DNA from: Defluviicoccus sp.
GTDB lineage: Bacteria; Pseudomonadota; Alphaproteobacteria; MPNO01
Direction of reading: 5' to 3'
Length of the DNA: 49,349 bases
NCBI GenBank assembly: GCA_022826125.1
Contig: JAJDVM010000298.1
Location: 1-49,349, forward strand
Positions 18,240-28,019 of this stretch are shown in pieces. Below the pieces are notes generated by a model that worked only from the letters and a program-made list of their open reading frames with translations, made no database searches and was not told the origin of the DNA. The translations under genes were made by a program, and so were the position numbers. How positions within the stretch are numbered: position 1 is the stretch's first letter; each line of letters opens with the position of its first letter.

Positions 18240-18443
18240 CTAGTAGCCTTCGCGCTCCAGGCGTTTTCTTTCGAGCTTGCGTGCGCGGCGGATGGCTTCG
18301 GCCTTTTCCCGCGCGCGCCGTTCCGACGGCTTTTCGTAGGAGCGCCGCATCTTCATCTCGCGGAAGATGCCTTCGCGCTGCATTTTCTTCTTGAGCGCCC
18401 TCAGCGCCTGATCGACATCGTTGTCGCGTACGAGAACTTCCAC
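18240..18443 (-). CDS. rpsU: 30S ribosomal protein S21 (bS21)
   Basis: Small-subunit protein of 67 residues needed for initiation. It begins (M)[18 protein letters not shown] and has the conserved [19 protein letters not shown] and a basic tail ending in Tyr, as expected. The start is GTG. A GGAG lies about 14 bases before it. A small palindrome (ACGGT-AAA-ACCGT) covers the start codon, which may affect initiation. It is not next to dnaG or rpoD here, as is usual in alphaproteobacteria. Confidence 0.95.
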   Translation of the reverse strand: MEVLVRDNDVDQALRALKKKMQREGIFREMKMRRSYEKPSERRAREKAEAIRRARKLERKRLEREGY

Positions 18444-18528
18444 GGTTTTACCGTCTCCGTTGCATCCGGTCGGCGCATTATAGCACGGGCCCGCGCGGGA
18501 AAGGAACGCCCGTGCTTCGGGCCCCGAC

Positions 18529-18924
18529 CTATGAAGAAAAATACTGGGCGAGCCCTACCGCCGCGTCGGACGGGTCGACGATAATGGCGAAGCGGCCGAT
18601 ATCGGGTACGTCCATCGGCGCCATGAGGATCTTGCCGCCGAGCTCCGTGCATTTGGCGCAGGCCGCGTCGACGTCCTCCACCGTGAGATAGGCCATCCAG
18701 TGGGACGGAACGCCCTCCAGCCCCAGGGACTGCATCGACATCATCCCGCCGACCGGGCGGTCGCCCTGCTTGAAGAACGTATAGGTGCCGCCATCCTCCA
18801 TCCGGTTCGCGTCGGTGGTCCAGCCCATCAATTCGGTAAAGAAGGTCTCGCAGGCCTCGGTGTCGGTGCTCACCAGCTCGTTCCAGCCGAACGTGCCGGG
18901 GGTCATCGGAGGGGTCTCGGTCAT
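18529..18924 (-). CDS. VOC (glyoxalase/bleomycin resistance) family protein
   Basis: Small metal-binding-fold protein of 131 residues with two VOC half-repeats: [26 protein letters not shown]-type first beta-alpha module and a second ending [22 protein letters not shown]. The ATG at 18924 follows AGGAAAG; the longer upstream reading is ignored. The ending [11 protein letters not shown] is common in VOC proteins annotated as glyoxalases, but the substrate is unknown. It diverges from ribF. Confidence 0.85.
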   Translation of the reverse strand: MTETPPMTPGTFGWNELVSTDTEACETFFTELMGWTTDANRMEDGGTYTFFKQGDRPVGGMMSMQSLGLEGVPSHWMAYLTVEDVDAACAKCTELGGKILMAPMDVPDIGRFAIIVDPSDAAVGLAQYFSS

Positions 18925-19010
18925 CGCGCTTTCCTGTCGTCGGGTCGGGCGCCGGATCATAGCGATTTTGTCCGCCGGTTGGAGAAATCGCCCGTTACCG
19001 GACGAGCGGT

Positions 19011-19039
19011 TTGACACCTGAATCGCCCGTCGATAGGTA
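19011..19039 (+). promoter_or_regulatory. Possible promoter of the ribF-ileS-lspA run
   Basis: A perfect TTGACA (19011-19016) is followed after 17 bases by a weak -10, TAGGTA (19034-19039), 9 bases before the ribF ATG. No FMN riboswitch fits in the 124-base gap to the divergent VOC gene. Confidence 0.4.
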
Positions 19040-19048
19040 AGCGCCGCT

Positions 19049-20017
19049 ATGCGCATCGTCCGCCACCCGTCCGCCATCCCCGACAGCGCCCGCGGGGCCG
19101 CGGTGACCGTCGGGAACTTCGACGGCGTCCACCGCGGCCACGAAGCCGTGATCGGCGTCGCCGCGAAGGCGGCCCGCGACCTCGGCGCGCCGCTGGCGGT
19201 AGTGACCTTCGAACCGCATCCCCGGCGCTTTTTCCGGCCGGAGGAGCCGCCGTTTCAATTGACGCCGCTGCGGTCGAAGGCGAGGCGTTTCGAATCCCTC
19301 GGCGTCGATACCCTGCTGGCGCTCCGGTTCGACGCCGCGATGGCGCGCGTGGCCCCCGGGACGTTCATCGACGACGTCCTCGTGCAAGGTCTCGCGGCGC
19401 GGCATCTCGCTATCGGCTACGACTTCGTGTTCGGCCACAACCGGCAAGGCAATGTCGAGACGCTGGCGCGCTGGGCGAAGGGCGCGGGCGTCAGGTTCGA
19501 GGTGGTCGAGCCGGTCACCGGCTGGGGCGAGACGGTATATTCCTCCACGAACATCCGCGCCTGCCTGCGCGACGGCAAGCCGGGCGCGGCGGCAACGCAG
19601 CTCGGCCGTTGCTGGGAAATCGAGGGCCGGGTGCGCCAGGGCGACAAGCGCGGGCGGTTACTCGGCTTCCCGACCGCCAATCTCGCCCTCGCCGACACGG
19701 TACGTCCGGCGCTTGGGGTCTACGCCGTGTGGGCCGGAATCGAGCGGGACGGTGAGACGGAGTGGCACCCGGGCTGCGCCAATCTCGGCATCCGCCCGAC
19801 GGTCGGCGGCACGGTAGTTGGGCTCGAAACCCATGTCTTCGATTTCGACCGGGATATCTACGGGCGCTTGCTGCGGGTGGCGCTCGTCGAGTATATCCGG
19901 CCCGAGCGCAAGTTCGACGGGCTGGACCGGCTTCGCGACCAGATCGCCAGGGACAGCCAGGCCGCGCGCGAGCTACTCGCTTCCATCGAATCCGGCGATC
20001 CCAGGGCCCCGCAATGA
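19049..20017 (+). CDS. ribF: Bifunctional riboflavin kinase / FMN adenylyltransferase
   Basis: Makes FMN from riboflavin and FAD from FMN; 322 residues. The N-terminal nucleotidyltransferase domain has GNFDGVHRGHEAVI (HxGH-type site) and SSTNIRACLRDG; the C-terminal kinase domain has GRLLGFPTANLAL and ends with the family's LDRLRDQIARD region. It overlaps ileS by 4 bases (ATGA). The ribF-ileS-lspA order is widespread in Proteobacteria. Confidence 0.97.
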   Translation: MRIVRHPSAIPDSARGAAVTVGNFDGVHRGHEAVIGVAAKAARDLGAPLAVVTFEPHPRRFFRPEEPPFQLTPLRSKARRFESLGVDTLLALRFDAAMARVAPGTFIDDVLVQGLAARHLAIGYDFVFGHNRQGNVETLARWAKGAGVRFEVVEPVTGWGETVYSSTNIRACLRDGKPGAAATQLGRCWEIEGRVRQGDKRGRLLGFPTANLALADTVRPALGVYAVWAGIERDGETEWHPGCANLGIRPTVGGTVVGLETHVFDFDRDIYGRLLRVALVEYIRPERKFDGLDRLRDQIARDSQAARELLASIESGDPRAPQ

Positions 20018-22833
20018 CGACCGATTACCGTGCAACCGTCTTCCTGCCGAAGACCGAATTCGGGATGCGCGCGAGGCTGCCGCAGCGCGAGCCGGCGATC
20101 CTCGAACGCTGGCAGCGCGACGACCTGTTCGGCCGGTTGCGCGACTCCGCCCGGGGCCGGGAGAAATTCATCCTCCATGACGGGCCGCCCTACGCGAACG
20201 GCCATCTCCACATCGGGCATGCGCTCAACAAGATCCTGAAGGACGTCATCAACCGCTCTCAGCAGATGCTCGGGCGCGATGCGAACTACGTGCCGGGATG
20301 GGACTGCCACGGGCTGCCCATCGAATGGACGATCGAGGAGAAATACCGCGCCGACGGCCGCGACAAGGACGGAGTGCCGCTGATCGAGTTCCGCCGCGAA
20401 TGCCGCGATTTCGCCGCCCACTGGATCGAGGTGCAGCGCGAGGAGTTCGAGCGCCTCGGCGTTCTCGGCGACTGGGAGAACCCCTACACCACCATGTCCT
20501 ACGAGGCCGAGGCGCAGATCGTCCGCGAGCTCGGCCGGTTCCTGATGAACGGCGGGCTCTATCTCGGCGCCAAGCCGGTGCTCTGGTCGGTGGTCGAGAA
20601 GACCGCGCTCGCCGAGGCCGAGGTCGAGTATCTCGATCACGAATCGACCACCGTCCATGTGCGCTTCCCCGTGGTTCGGCCCGGTCTCGGGCCGCTGACC
20701 GGTGTATCGGTGGCGATCTGGACGACGACGCCCTGGACCATCCCGGGAAACCGCGCCATCGCCTACGGCGAGGACATCGGCTACGCGGTCTATGAGGTTA
20801 CCGAGGTCGCCGCCGACAGCCTGGCGCTCGTCGGCGAAAGGGTGCTTCTCGCCGAAGAGTTGAGCGCGCAGGCGTTCGCGGAGATCGGCGTTACCGGCTG
20901 GGACAGGGTGGCCGCGCTCGCCGGACGGGACCTCGCGGGGACCGTTTGCCGCCATCCGCTCCACGGCGAGGGCTACGATTTCGACGTGCCGCTCCTGCCG
21001 GGCGATCACGTGACCGTGGAGCAGGGCACGGGCCTCGTCCATACCGCGCCCGGCCACGGCAGCGAGGACTTCGAGGTGGGGCAGGCGCACGGGCTCGAGG
21101 TCCCGCGCACCATCGGGGACGACGGCCTGTTCTACGACCACGTTCCGCTGTTCGCTGGCCAGCACGTCTACAAGGTGGACGGCGCGGTCGCCGATGCCAT
21201 CGCGGCGACCGGGAAACTCCTGGCGCGGGGCACCCTGGTGCACGCCTATCCGCATTCGTGGCGCTCGAAGAAACCCCTGATCTTCCGCAACACGCCGCAA
21301 TGGTTCATCGGAATGGCGGAGAACGCGCTGCGGCAGAAGGCGCTCGACGCGATCGCGCGCACCGCGTTCTACCCCGAGTCGGGACGCAACCGGCTGGAAG
21401 GCATGATCGCCGCCCGGCCCGACTGGTGCGTCTCGCGCCAGCGCGCCTGGGGGGTGCCGATCGCCGTGTTCGTCGACAAGAAGACGGGAGAGCCGCTGCG
21501 CGACGAGAGGGTGCTGGAGCGCGTCGTCGCGGCGGTCGAGGAGGAGGGCGCGGACGCCTGGTTCGAGAGCCCGCCCGAACGCTTCCTCGCGCCCGACCAC
21601 GATCCCGCCGATTACGAGCAGGTCACCGACATCCTCGACGTCTGGTTCGATTCCGGCGCGAGCCACAGCTTCACGCTGGAAACGCGGGACGATCTCGTCT
21701 GGCCCGCCTCGCTCTATCTCGAAGGTTCCGACCAGCATCGCGGCTGGTTCCACTCCTCGCTGCTCGAAGCCTGCGGCACGCGGGGAAGCGCGCCCTACGA
21801 GGCGGTGTTGACCCACGGCTTTGTGCTCGACGAGCAGGGCCGGAAAATGTCGAAATCGCTCGGCAACGTGGTGGCGCCGCAGGAGGTGATCGCCAAATTC
21901 GGCGCCGACATTCTCCGCCTCTGGGTGGTCGCCTCGGATTACTCGGCCGACCTCCGGATCGGCGAGCACATCATCGACCAGAACGTCGAAGCCTACCGGC
22001 GGATCCGCAACACGCTGCGCTTCATGCTGGGCAATCTCGCGGATTTCGACGAAAGCGAGCGGGTGCCGCCCGAGGCGATGCCGGAGCTCGAACGCTGGGT
22101 CTTGCATCGGCTGCACGGGCTGGATCGGGAGGTGCGCGCGGGGTTCGGCGAATTCGACTTCCACCCGCTGTTCACCGCGCTGCACAATTTCTGCGCCGTC
22201 GAGCTGTCGGCGTTTTATTTCGACATCCGCAAGGACGCGCTCTATTGCGGGCGGCGAGACGATCCGGTCCGGCGCGCCGCGCGGACGGTGCTCGATGCGC
22301 TGTTCTCCTGCCTGACCGCCTGGCTTGCGCCGATTCTGTGCTTCACCGCGGAAGAGGCGTGGCTCACGCGCTTCGGAGACGATGCGGACAGCGTCCATCT
22401 CCGGCTTTTCCCGGAGATCCCGGAAAGCTGGCGAGCGGACGAAATCGCCGGGCGCTGGGAGACCGTGCGCACCGTCCGCCGCGTGGTCACGGGCGCGATC
22501 GAGCGGGAGCGCGCGGAAAAGCGCATCGGCTCCAGCCTGCAGGCCCATCCCGAAATATTCGTCGGCTCCGAAACGGCGGAAGCGCTGGCGGACCTCGCCT
22601 TCGACGAGATCGCGATCACCTCGGATGCCACGGTCACCGCGGGCGCGGTCCCCGCCGATGCCTTCACCCTGCCCGAAGTCCCCGGAATCGGCGTCATCGT
22701 CCGGCTGGCCACGGGCCGGAAGTGCGAGCGTTGCTGGAAAATTCTGCCCGAGGTCGGCGCCTTGCCCGATCATCCCGATATCTGCGAACGCTGCGCCGAC
22801 GCGGTCGTGCAGTTCGGCGCCGCCGCCGAATAG
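20014..22833 (+). CDS. ileS: Isoleucine--tRNA ligase
   Basis: Class I synthetase with post-transfer editing, 939 residues. The HIGH motif is HLHIGHALNK, the KMSKS motif is GRKMSKSLGN, the editing domain contains TTTPWTIPGN, and a C-terminal zinc finger (CERCWK...CERC) is present. The start at 20014 (ATGA with the ribF stop) gives the expected N-terminus MTTDYRATVFLPKTEF; the longer reading frame upstream is ribF sequence in another frame. Confidence 0.98.
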   Translation: MTTDYRATVFLPKTEFGMRARLPQREPAILERWQRDDLFGRLRDSARGREKFILHDGPPYANGHLHIGHALNKILKDVINRSQQMLGRDANYVPGWDCHGLPIEWTIEEKYRADGRDKDGVPLIEFRRECRDFAAHWIEVQREEFERLGVLGDWENPYTTMSYEAEAQIVRELGRFLMNGGLYLGAKPVLWSVVEKTALAEAEVEYLDHESTTVHVRFPVVRPGLGPLTGVSVAIWTTTPWTIPGNRAIAYGEDIGYAVYEVTEVAADSLALVGERVLLAEELSAQAFAEIGVTGWDRVAALAGRDLAGTVCRHPLHGEGYDFDVPLLPGDHVTVEQGTGLVHTAPGHGSEDFEVGQAHGLEVPRTIGDDGLFYDHVPLFAGQHVYKVDGAVADAIAATGKLLARGTLVHAYPHSWRSKKPLIFRNTPQWFIGMAENALRQKALDAIARTAFYPESGRNRLEGMIAARPDWCVSRQRAWGVPIAVFVDKKTGEPLRDERVLERVVAAVEEEGADAWFESPPERFLAPDHDPADYEQVTDILDVWFDSGASHSFTLETRDDLVWPASLYLEGSDQHRGWFHSSLLEACGTRGSAPYEAVLTHGFVLDEQGRKMSKSLGNVVAPQEVIAKFGADILRLWVVASDYSADLRIGEHIIDQNVEAYRRIRNTLRFMLGNLADFDESERVPPEAMPELERWVLHRLHGLDREVRAGFGEFDFHPLFTALHNFCAVELSAFYFDIRKDALYCGRRDDPVRRAARTVLDALFSCLTAWLAPILCFTAEEAWLTRFGDDADSVHLRLFPEIPESWRADEIAGRWETVRTVRRVVTGAIERERAEKRIGSSLQAHPEIFVGSETAEALADLAFDEIAITSDATVTAGAVPADAFTLPEVPGIGVIVRLATGRKCERCWKILPEVGALPDHPDICERCADAVVQFGAAAE

Positions 22834-22838
22834 CTCCC

Positions 22839-23342
22839 ATGGCCGACCCAATGCCGCGGGCCGGGCTGTTGACCGCACTCGCCGTGGCGCTCGCCGATCA
22901 AGCCTCCAAGTGGGCGATTCTGCAGTGGCTCCAGGGGCTCGGACACAATCTGACGGTGACGCCATTCTTCGATCTGGTGCTGGTCTACAACCGGGGTGCC
23001 AGTTTCGGCCTGTTTCAGACCGATTCGCCCTGGGGTCCGCGGCTCCTGTCGGGCTTCACCGTCGTCGTGATCGCCGGGCTGCTGATCTGGATGTGGCGCA
23101 CCCGGGAGCGCCCGCTGGCGTTTGCGCTGGGCCTGATCGCCGGAGGCGCGGCGGGCAACCTGATCGACAGGCTTGCGCTGGGCCATGTGGTCGATTTCCT
23201 CGACTTTCATGTCGGCGCCTACCATTGGCCGGCGTTCAACCTGGCGGACAGCGCGATCACCGTCGGCGTCGCGATAGTTCTCTACGCAAGCTTGATCGGA
23301 AAGCGGACTGACCGTACCGTGTCGGGCCCGACCGGAGAGTAG
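22839..23342 (+). CDS. lspA: Lipoprotein signal peptidase (signal peptidase II)
   Basis: Inner-membrane aspartic peptidase of 167 residues that removes the signal peptide from diacylated prolipoproteins. Four membrane segments are visible; the catalytic Asp residues lie in GNLIDRLALGHVVDF and FNLADSAI. ADQASKW near the N-terminus is also typical. The ATG at 22839 is 5 bases after the ileS stop. The lipoprotein gene immediately downstream would be a substrate. Confidence 0.97.
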   Translation: MADPMPRAGLLTALAVALADQASKWAILQWLQGLGHNLTVTPFFDLVLVYNRGASFGLFQTDSPWGPRLLSGFTVVVIAGLLIWMWRTRERPLAFALGLIAGGAAGNLIDRLALGHVVDFLDFHVGAYHWPAFNLADSAITVGVAIVLYASLIGKRTDRTVSGPTGE

Positions 23343-23358
23343 GCATGAGGCGTCCCGA

Positions 23359-23925
23359 ATGAGGTTGGCAGGCAAAATTCCGGCGTTCCTGGGAATGCTC
23401 GCCGTGGCGGGAGTCGCCGGCTGCGGCGAGGAGATGCGCCAGAGCATCGGGCTCGGTAACGAGCCGCCCGACGAGTTCGCCGTCGTTACCCGGGCGCCCC
23501 TGGCGTTGCCTCCCGACTACAACCTTCGTCCTCCCGCGCCCGGCGCCCGGCGGCCTCAGGAAGCCGAGATCAGGGACGAGGTAAGGCAGACCCTGGTCCG
23601 CAGCGCCTCCACCAGCGCGGTTCCCGCCGGAGACACCTCGCCCGGAGAGAGCGCGCTCCTGCGACGCGCCGGAGCCGGCGAGGCCGACCCCGGCATCCGG
23701 GGCAAGGTCAACGCGGAGACCGCCGCTCTCGCCGAATCCGGGACGGGGTTCGTCGACAAGATCGTATTCTGGCGCACACCCGAGCGTCCGGGCGAGGTGG
23801 TCGATGCCAGGAAGGAGGCGCAGCGGCTGCAGACCAACCAGGCGCTCGGCAAACCGCCTTCCGCCGGCAGCACGCCGACGATCGAACGCCGCGAGGGCGG
23901 ATTCCTCAAGGGTATCTTCAACTGA
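23359..23925 (+). CDS. bamF: DUF3035 lipoprotein, BamF-like
   Basis: Predicted outer-membrane lipoprotein of 188 residues. The signal peptide ends in a lipobox (VAGVAGC, Cys about 22). The family signature DEFAVVTRAPLALPPDYNLRPP follows at about residues 38-58. This motif defines the alphaproteobacterial BamF subunit of the outer-membrane barrel assembly complex. The remainder is low in structure and Pro/Ala/Glu-rich. GAGG lies 9 bases before the ATG. Position after lspA is shared by many relatives. The symbol rests on the family motif. Confidence 0.82.
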   Translation: MRLAGKIPAFLGMLAVAGVAGCGEEMRQSIGLGNEPPDEFAVVTRAPLALPPDYNLRPPAPGARRPQEAEIRDEVRQTLVRSASTSAVPAGDTSPGESALLRRAGAGEADPGIRGKVNAETAALAESGTGFVDKIVFWRTPERPGEVVDARKEAQRLQTNQALGKPPSAGSTPTIERREGGFLKGIFN

Positions 23926-23927
23926 CC

Positions 23928-25307
23928 TTGCGCCGCCGGGTCCGCCTCGCGCCCTTTAGACGCCCGACCCTGCCTCGCGCCGCGCTCGGCGCCGCCCTGC
24001 TGTCCGCCGCGGCGGTCGCGGGCGCACCGCTCGAGGCCGGCGTCTTCAACCCCAAGACCTTCACCCTGGACAACGGGCTTCGGGTCGTCGTGGTCGAGAA
24101 CCCACGCGCCCCCATCGTCGTCCATACGGTCTGGTACAGGGTCGGCGCCGCCGACGAGCCCCCGGGGAAATCCGGCATCGCCCATTTTCTCGAACATCTG
24201 ATGTTCAAGGGAACGCCGTCGGTTCCATCCGGGCAGTTCTCGAAGATCGTTGCCGCGAACGGCGGTTCGGACAACGCCTTCACGAGCCAGGACTACACCG
24301 CCTACGTCCAGCGCGTGGCCAGCGACAAGCTGGAACTGGTCATGCGGATGGAGGCCGACCGCATGGCCAATCTTCGCCTGACCGACGAGAAGGTGGCGCC
24401 CGAACGGGGCGTGGTCCAGGAAGAGCGGCGCCAGCGCACCGGCAACAGCCCGTCCGCCCAGCTATACGAGCGCCGCCGCGCGATCGCCTATCTGCGCCAT
24501 CCCTACGGGATCCCGGTGATCGGCTGGAAGCGCGAGATCGACGAGCTGACGACGCAAGACGCGCTCGCCTTCTATCGTCGTCACTACGCACCCAACAACG
24601 CGATCCTGATCGTCGCCGGCGACGCCACCGCCGCCGGGGTACGCAGGCTCGCCGAGAAATATTACGGGGCGATCCCCCGAAGCCCGGTGCCGGAGCGCGT
24701 CCGGCCGGTGGAGCCCGATCAACTCGCCGCTAAGCGGATCACGATGAAGAACCCGCGCGTGCACGTGCCCGGCGTCTCGATAACCTGGCGCGCGCCGAGC
24801 TATTCGGCGGGCGAGACCCGGCACGCATACCCGCTTCTGGTCCTCTCCGACATCCTGGGCGGCGGAAGCACCAGCCGCCTGCACCGCCGCCTGGTGATCG
24901 AGGAAAGGGCCGCGTCGGGCGCCGGCGCCGGGTATCTCGGGACCGCGCTCGACATGGGCGAATTTTCGGTTTCCGCATCGGCGCTGGCGGGCGGCGACAT
25001 CGCCAGGACCGAAGCGCTGTTGAAGGAAGAGATCGAACGGGTCGTCGAACGCGGGGTGAGCGAAGCCGAGCTCGCGCGTACCAAGCGGGCGATGCTGGCG
25101 GGCGCGATCTACGCCCGTGACGGTCTGCGCGCCTCGCCTCGCGTAATCGGTCGCGCGCTTACGACTGGCCAGACGATCGCCGACGTGGAGGCCTGGCCGG
25201 AACGGATCCGAGCGGTGACGGCGGCCGCGGTGCAGGACGCCGCGCGCGCGGTCTTCGTGGAACGACGTTCGGTCACCGCCGTTCTGCTGCCCGGGCCTCC
25301 CGGCTAG
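23928..25307 (+). CDS. M16 zinc metallopeptidase, active subunit
   Basis: Secreted, probably periplasmic M16 (pitrilysin/PqqL-type) peptidase of 459 residues. The inverted zinc motif is His86-Phe-Leu-Glu89-His90 (HFLEH), and the distal Glu ligand lies in the ERGVVQEERR stretch. An N-terminal signal-like segment (about 18-37) ends at LEA. The only start that keeps the signal peptide is TTG at 23928, two bases after the preceding stop; no strong ribosome-binding site is seen. The next gene is its inactive partner. Confidence 0.88.
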   Translation: MRRRVRLAPFRRPTLPRAALGAALLSAAAVAGAPLEAGVFNPKTFTLDNGLRVVVVENPRAPIVVHTVWYRVGAADEPPGKSGIAHFLEHLMFKGTPSVPSGQFSKIVAANGGSDNAFTSQDYTAYVQRVASDKLELVMRMEADRMANLRLTDEKVAPERGVVQEERRQRTGNSPSAQLYERRRAIAYLRHPYGIPVIGWKREIDELTTQDALAFYRRHYAPNNAILIVAGDATAAGVRRLAEKYYGAIPRSPVPERVRPVEPDQLAAKRITMKNPRVHVPGVSITWRAPSYSAGETRHAYPLLVLSDILGGGSTSRLHRRLVIEERAASGAGAGYLGTALDMGEFSVSASALAGGDIARTEALLKEEIERVVERGVSEAELARTKRAMLAGAIYARDGLRASPRVIGRALTTGQTIADVEAWPERIRAVTAAAVQDAARAVFVERRSVTAVLLPGPPG

Positions 25308-25319
25308 GGTCCACTGCCG

Positions 25320-26642
25320 ATGCGACGAAAATTGCGAGCCTGTACCGGGGCGCTGCTCCTTGCTTTCGTCGCCGTCTGGCCGGCGGCAGCGACCGAGATC
25401 CAGCGCGTCCGCTCGCCCGGCGGGATCGAGGCTTGGCTCGTCGAGGACAAATCGGTGCCGGTGATCAGCTTCCGGTTCTCGTTCAGGGGCGGCGCCGGGT
25501 TGGATCCGGCCGGTAAATCGGGCCTCGCCAACATGGTCTCCGCGCTGCTCGACGAGGGCGCCGGCGATCTGGATTCGCAGGGCTTCCAGAGGGCGCTCGA
25601 GGACATCGCCGCTTCGATAGGCTTCGATGCCGGAACCGAGCGTTTTCACGGCACGCTCAGGACGTTGAGTGAGCACCGGTCGCGCGCCTTCGTTCTGCTG
25701 AGAAAGGCGCTCGCCGCTCCGCGCTTCGACCGAGAGCCGGTTGAACGCATTCGCCGCCAGATCGTCGCCGGCATCGAGAGCGGCAAGGACAACCCCCGGC
25801 GGATCGCGGGACGGACCTGGTCCCGGCTCGTATTCGGCGACCATCCTTACGCCCGGCCGCTGTCCGGAACGCGAGAGACCGTGGCCGCGATCGCCGTCGA
25901 CGACATGCGGCGCTTCGTCCGCGATCGCTTCGTTCGCGACGGGCTGACCGTGGGCGTCGCGGGCGACATCTCGGCCGCCGAGCTGGCCGGAAGACTGGAC
26001 GACGTATTCGGTGCGCTCGCCGTTTCCGGGACGACGACCGACATCGCCGATCCCACGCCGGTCGCAGGGGGCAGGATGGAGATCGTCCGGAAACCGGTTC
26101 CGCAAAGCGTCGTCGTGTTCGGACAGGCGGGGGTGAAGCGCGACGATCCCGATTACTACGCCGCCTATGTGATGAACCACCTGCTCGGCGGCGGGCGCAC
26201 CTCGCGCCTCAACGAGGAGATCCGGGAGAAAAGGGGTCTCGTCTACTCCGTTCACACCTATCTTTCGTTGCGCGACCGGGCCGGGACGATCGTGGGGCAG
26301 CTCGCGACCGCCAACGCGCGCGTAAAGGCCGCCCTCGACCTCGTGCGCGGCGAATGGGAACGGATGGCGCGCGACGGGGTTACCGAGGACGAGCTGACGG
26401 CGGCCAAGCGTTACATCAACGGTTCCTTCCCGTTGCGCCTCGATTCCACCCGCAGCATCGCCCGCATGCTGGTCGCGATCCAGCTGAACGGGCTGGGCAT
26501 CGACTATATCGAGCGGCGGCCGGCGTTGATCGACGCGGTGACCGTCTCCGACATCCGGCGGGTCGCGCGCCGGCTGCTTTCGCCCGACAGGCTCACGATC
26601 GTCGTGGTGGGGAGCCCCGACGGCCTCGAATCGACACCGTAG
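25320..26642 (+). CDS. M16 family protein, non-catalytic partner
   Basis: Secreted M16-fold protein of 440 residues with a clear signal peptide (cut near AAAT). Where the partner has HFLEH this protein has NMVSALLDEG, so the zinc ligands are gone, but the C-terminal half keeps the R/Y pair region (RLNEEIREKRGLVYSVHTY) that binds substrate. Tandem active and inactive M16 proteins form heterodimers in known bacterial systems; here this is inferred from order and sequence. Confidence 0.88.
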   Translation: MRRKLRACTGALLLAFVAVWPAAATEIQRVRSPGGIEAWLVEDKSVPVISFRFSFRGGAGLDPAGKSGLANMVSALLDEGAGDLDSQGFQRALEDIAASIGFDAGTERFHGTLRTLSEHRSRAFVLLRKALAAPRFDREPVERIRRQIVAGIESGKDNPRRIAGRTWSRLVFGDHPYARPLSGTRETVAAIAVDDMRRFVRDRFVRDGLTVGVAGDISAAELAGRLDDVFGALAVSGTTTDIADPTPVAGGRMEIVRKPVPQSVVVFGQAGVKRDDPDYYAAYVMNHLLGGGRTSRLNEEIREKRGLVYSVHTYLSLRDRAGTIVGQLATANARVKAALDLVRGEWERMARDGVTEDELTAAKRYINGSFPLRLDSTRSIARMLVAIQLNGLGIDYIERRPALIDAVTVSDIRRVARRLLSPDRLTIVVVGSPDGLESTP

Positions 26643-26711
26643 CGCCCGGTCGTATTTTCGGCGTCCGACACGGGCTATGATCGGCTCCCCGCCAGCGGCA
26701 ACGACCGGTCG

Positions 26712-28019
26712 ATGCCCTATACCCAGGATCTGACTTCCTGCTTTGCCGATACCATCGGACCGCGCGGTCTGGACAGGGGCGATTTCGAGTCTGCGCTGGA
26801 GGCGACGGCTCCCGGGCTGGCAGGGATCGGCGAGGCGTATGCCGACGGCAGCCTGCCGCTGCTCCGGCTGCCCGGCCGGCGCTCCGATCTCGACGAACTT
26901 ATTCGGCTCGCCGACCGCTACAGGTCCGATTTCGACGAGGTCGCGGTGCTGGGCACCGGCGGCTCCAGCCTCGGCGGGAGGTCGCTTTGTGCGCTCGCCG
27001 ATCGGGGATTCGGCCCGCCCGCGGGCGCTCACCGGCTTCGCTTCATGGACAATGTCGATCCGGACACGTGGGAGGCCCTGTTCGCGGCCCTCGACCTCCG
27101 TCGTACCGGCTGGCTCGTGGTGTCGAAGTCAGGCGAGACGGCGGAGACCGTCGCTCAGCTTCTCGTCGTGCTCGATGCGCTCGACCGCGGCGGGCTCGAT
27201 GCCGGCGAGCGGATGACCGCGGTCGCCCAGCCCGGAGACAGCACGTTGCGTCGCATCGCCGCGGCGCACGGCATCTCGGTGCTCGACTGCGATCCCGGGA
27301 TCGGCGGGCGCTACTCGGTGTTGTCCGTAGCCGGGCTGTTGCCTGCGGCGATCGCGGGGCTCGACGGGGCGGCGGTAAGGGGCGGCGCGTCGGAGGTGCT
27401 CGATCCCGTGCTCGCGGGCGCGGCCCCCGACTCGATCCCCGCCGCCCAGGGCGCCGCGTTGGCGGTCGCGGCCTACCGCACGCGCGAGATCGCCCAGACG
27501 GTGCTGATGCCCTATGCCGACGCGCTTTCGGCATTCGCCCTCTGGTTCCGCCAGCTCTGGGCCGAGAGCCTTGGCAAGGACGGCGCCGGAACCACCCCCA
27601 TCGACGCGCTGGGCACCGTCGACCAGCACAGCCAGCTGCAACTCTGGCTCGACGGGCCGGCGGACAAGCTGTTCACCCTGGTGACGCTCGAACGGGCCGG
27701 GCTCGGCGCCGAAGTGCCATCCGCCCTCGCCGCCGATCCCGGGCTTTCCTATATAAGAGGTCGGACGATCGGCGACCTGATGGAGGCCGAGCAGCGGGCG
27801 ACCGCCGGGACGCTGGCGCGCAACGGGCGGCTGACACGGGTGATTTCGCTCCCCGGGCTCGACGAAAGGGCGATGGGCGCACTGATGATGCATTTCATGC
27901 TGGAGACCATGATCGCCGCGCATCTGCTCGGCGTCGATGCCTTCGACCAGCCCGCCGTGGAAGAGGGAAAGATCCTGGCCCGATCGTATCTCGCCGCCAC
28001 GTCCCGGAGGGCGACATGA
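26712..28019 (+). CDS. pgi: Glucose-6-phosphate isomerase
   Basis: SIS-fold enzyme of 435 residues that interconverts glucose-6-P and fructose-6-P. Phosphate-binding loops are GTGGSSLGG and SKSGETAET; the catalytic Glu region is [11 protein letters not shown], and the His region [15 protein letters not shown]. It is much shorter than E. coli Pgi (about 550) but matches the compact forms of bacteria in this group. It overlaps mutL by 4 bases (ATGA). Confidence 0.93.
   Translation: MPYTQDLTSCFADTIGPRGLDRGDFESALEATAPGLAGIGEAYADGSLPLLRLPGRRSDLDELIRLADRYRSDFDEVAVLGTGGSSLGGRSLCALADRGFGPPAGAHRLRFMDNVDPDTWEALFAALDLRRTGWLVVSKSGETAETVAQLLVVLDALDRGGLDAGERMTAVAQPGDSTLRRIAAAHGISVLDCDPGIGGRYSVLSVAGLLPAAIAGLDGAAVRGGASEVLDPVLAGAAPDSIPAAQGAALAVAAYRTREIAQTVLMPYADALSAFALWFRQLWAESLGKDGAGTTPIDALGTVDQHSQLQLWLDGPADKLFTLVTLERAGLGAEVPSALAADPGLSYIRGRTIGDLMEAEQRATAGTLARNGRLTRVISLPGLDERAMGALMMHFMLETMIAAHLLGVDAFDQPAVEEGKILARSYLAATSRRAT

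Noticed and set aside
18925-19048. FMN riboswitch before ribF
   Set aside because: The gap is short and the promoter seen would leave almost no leader.
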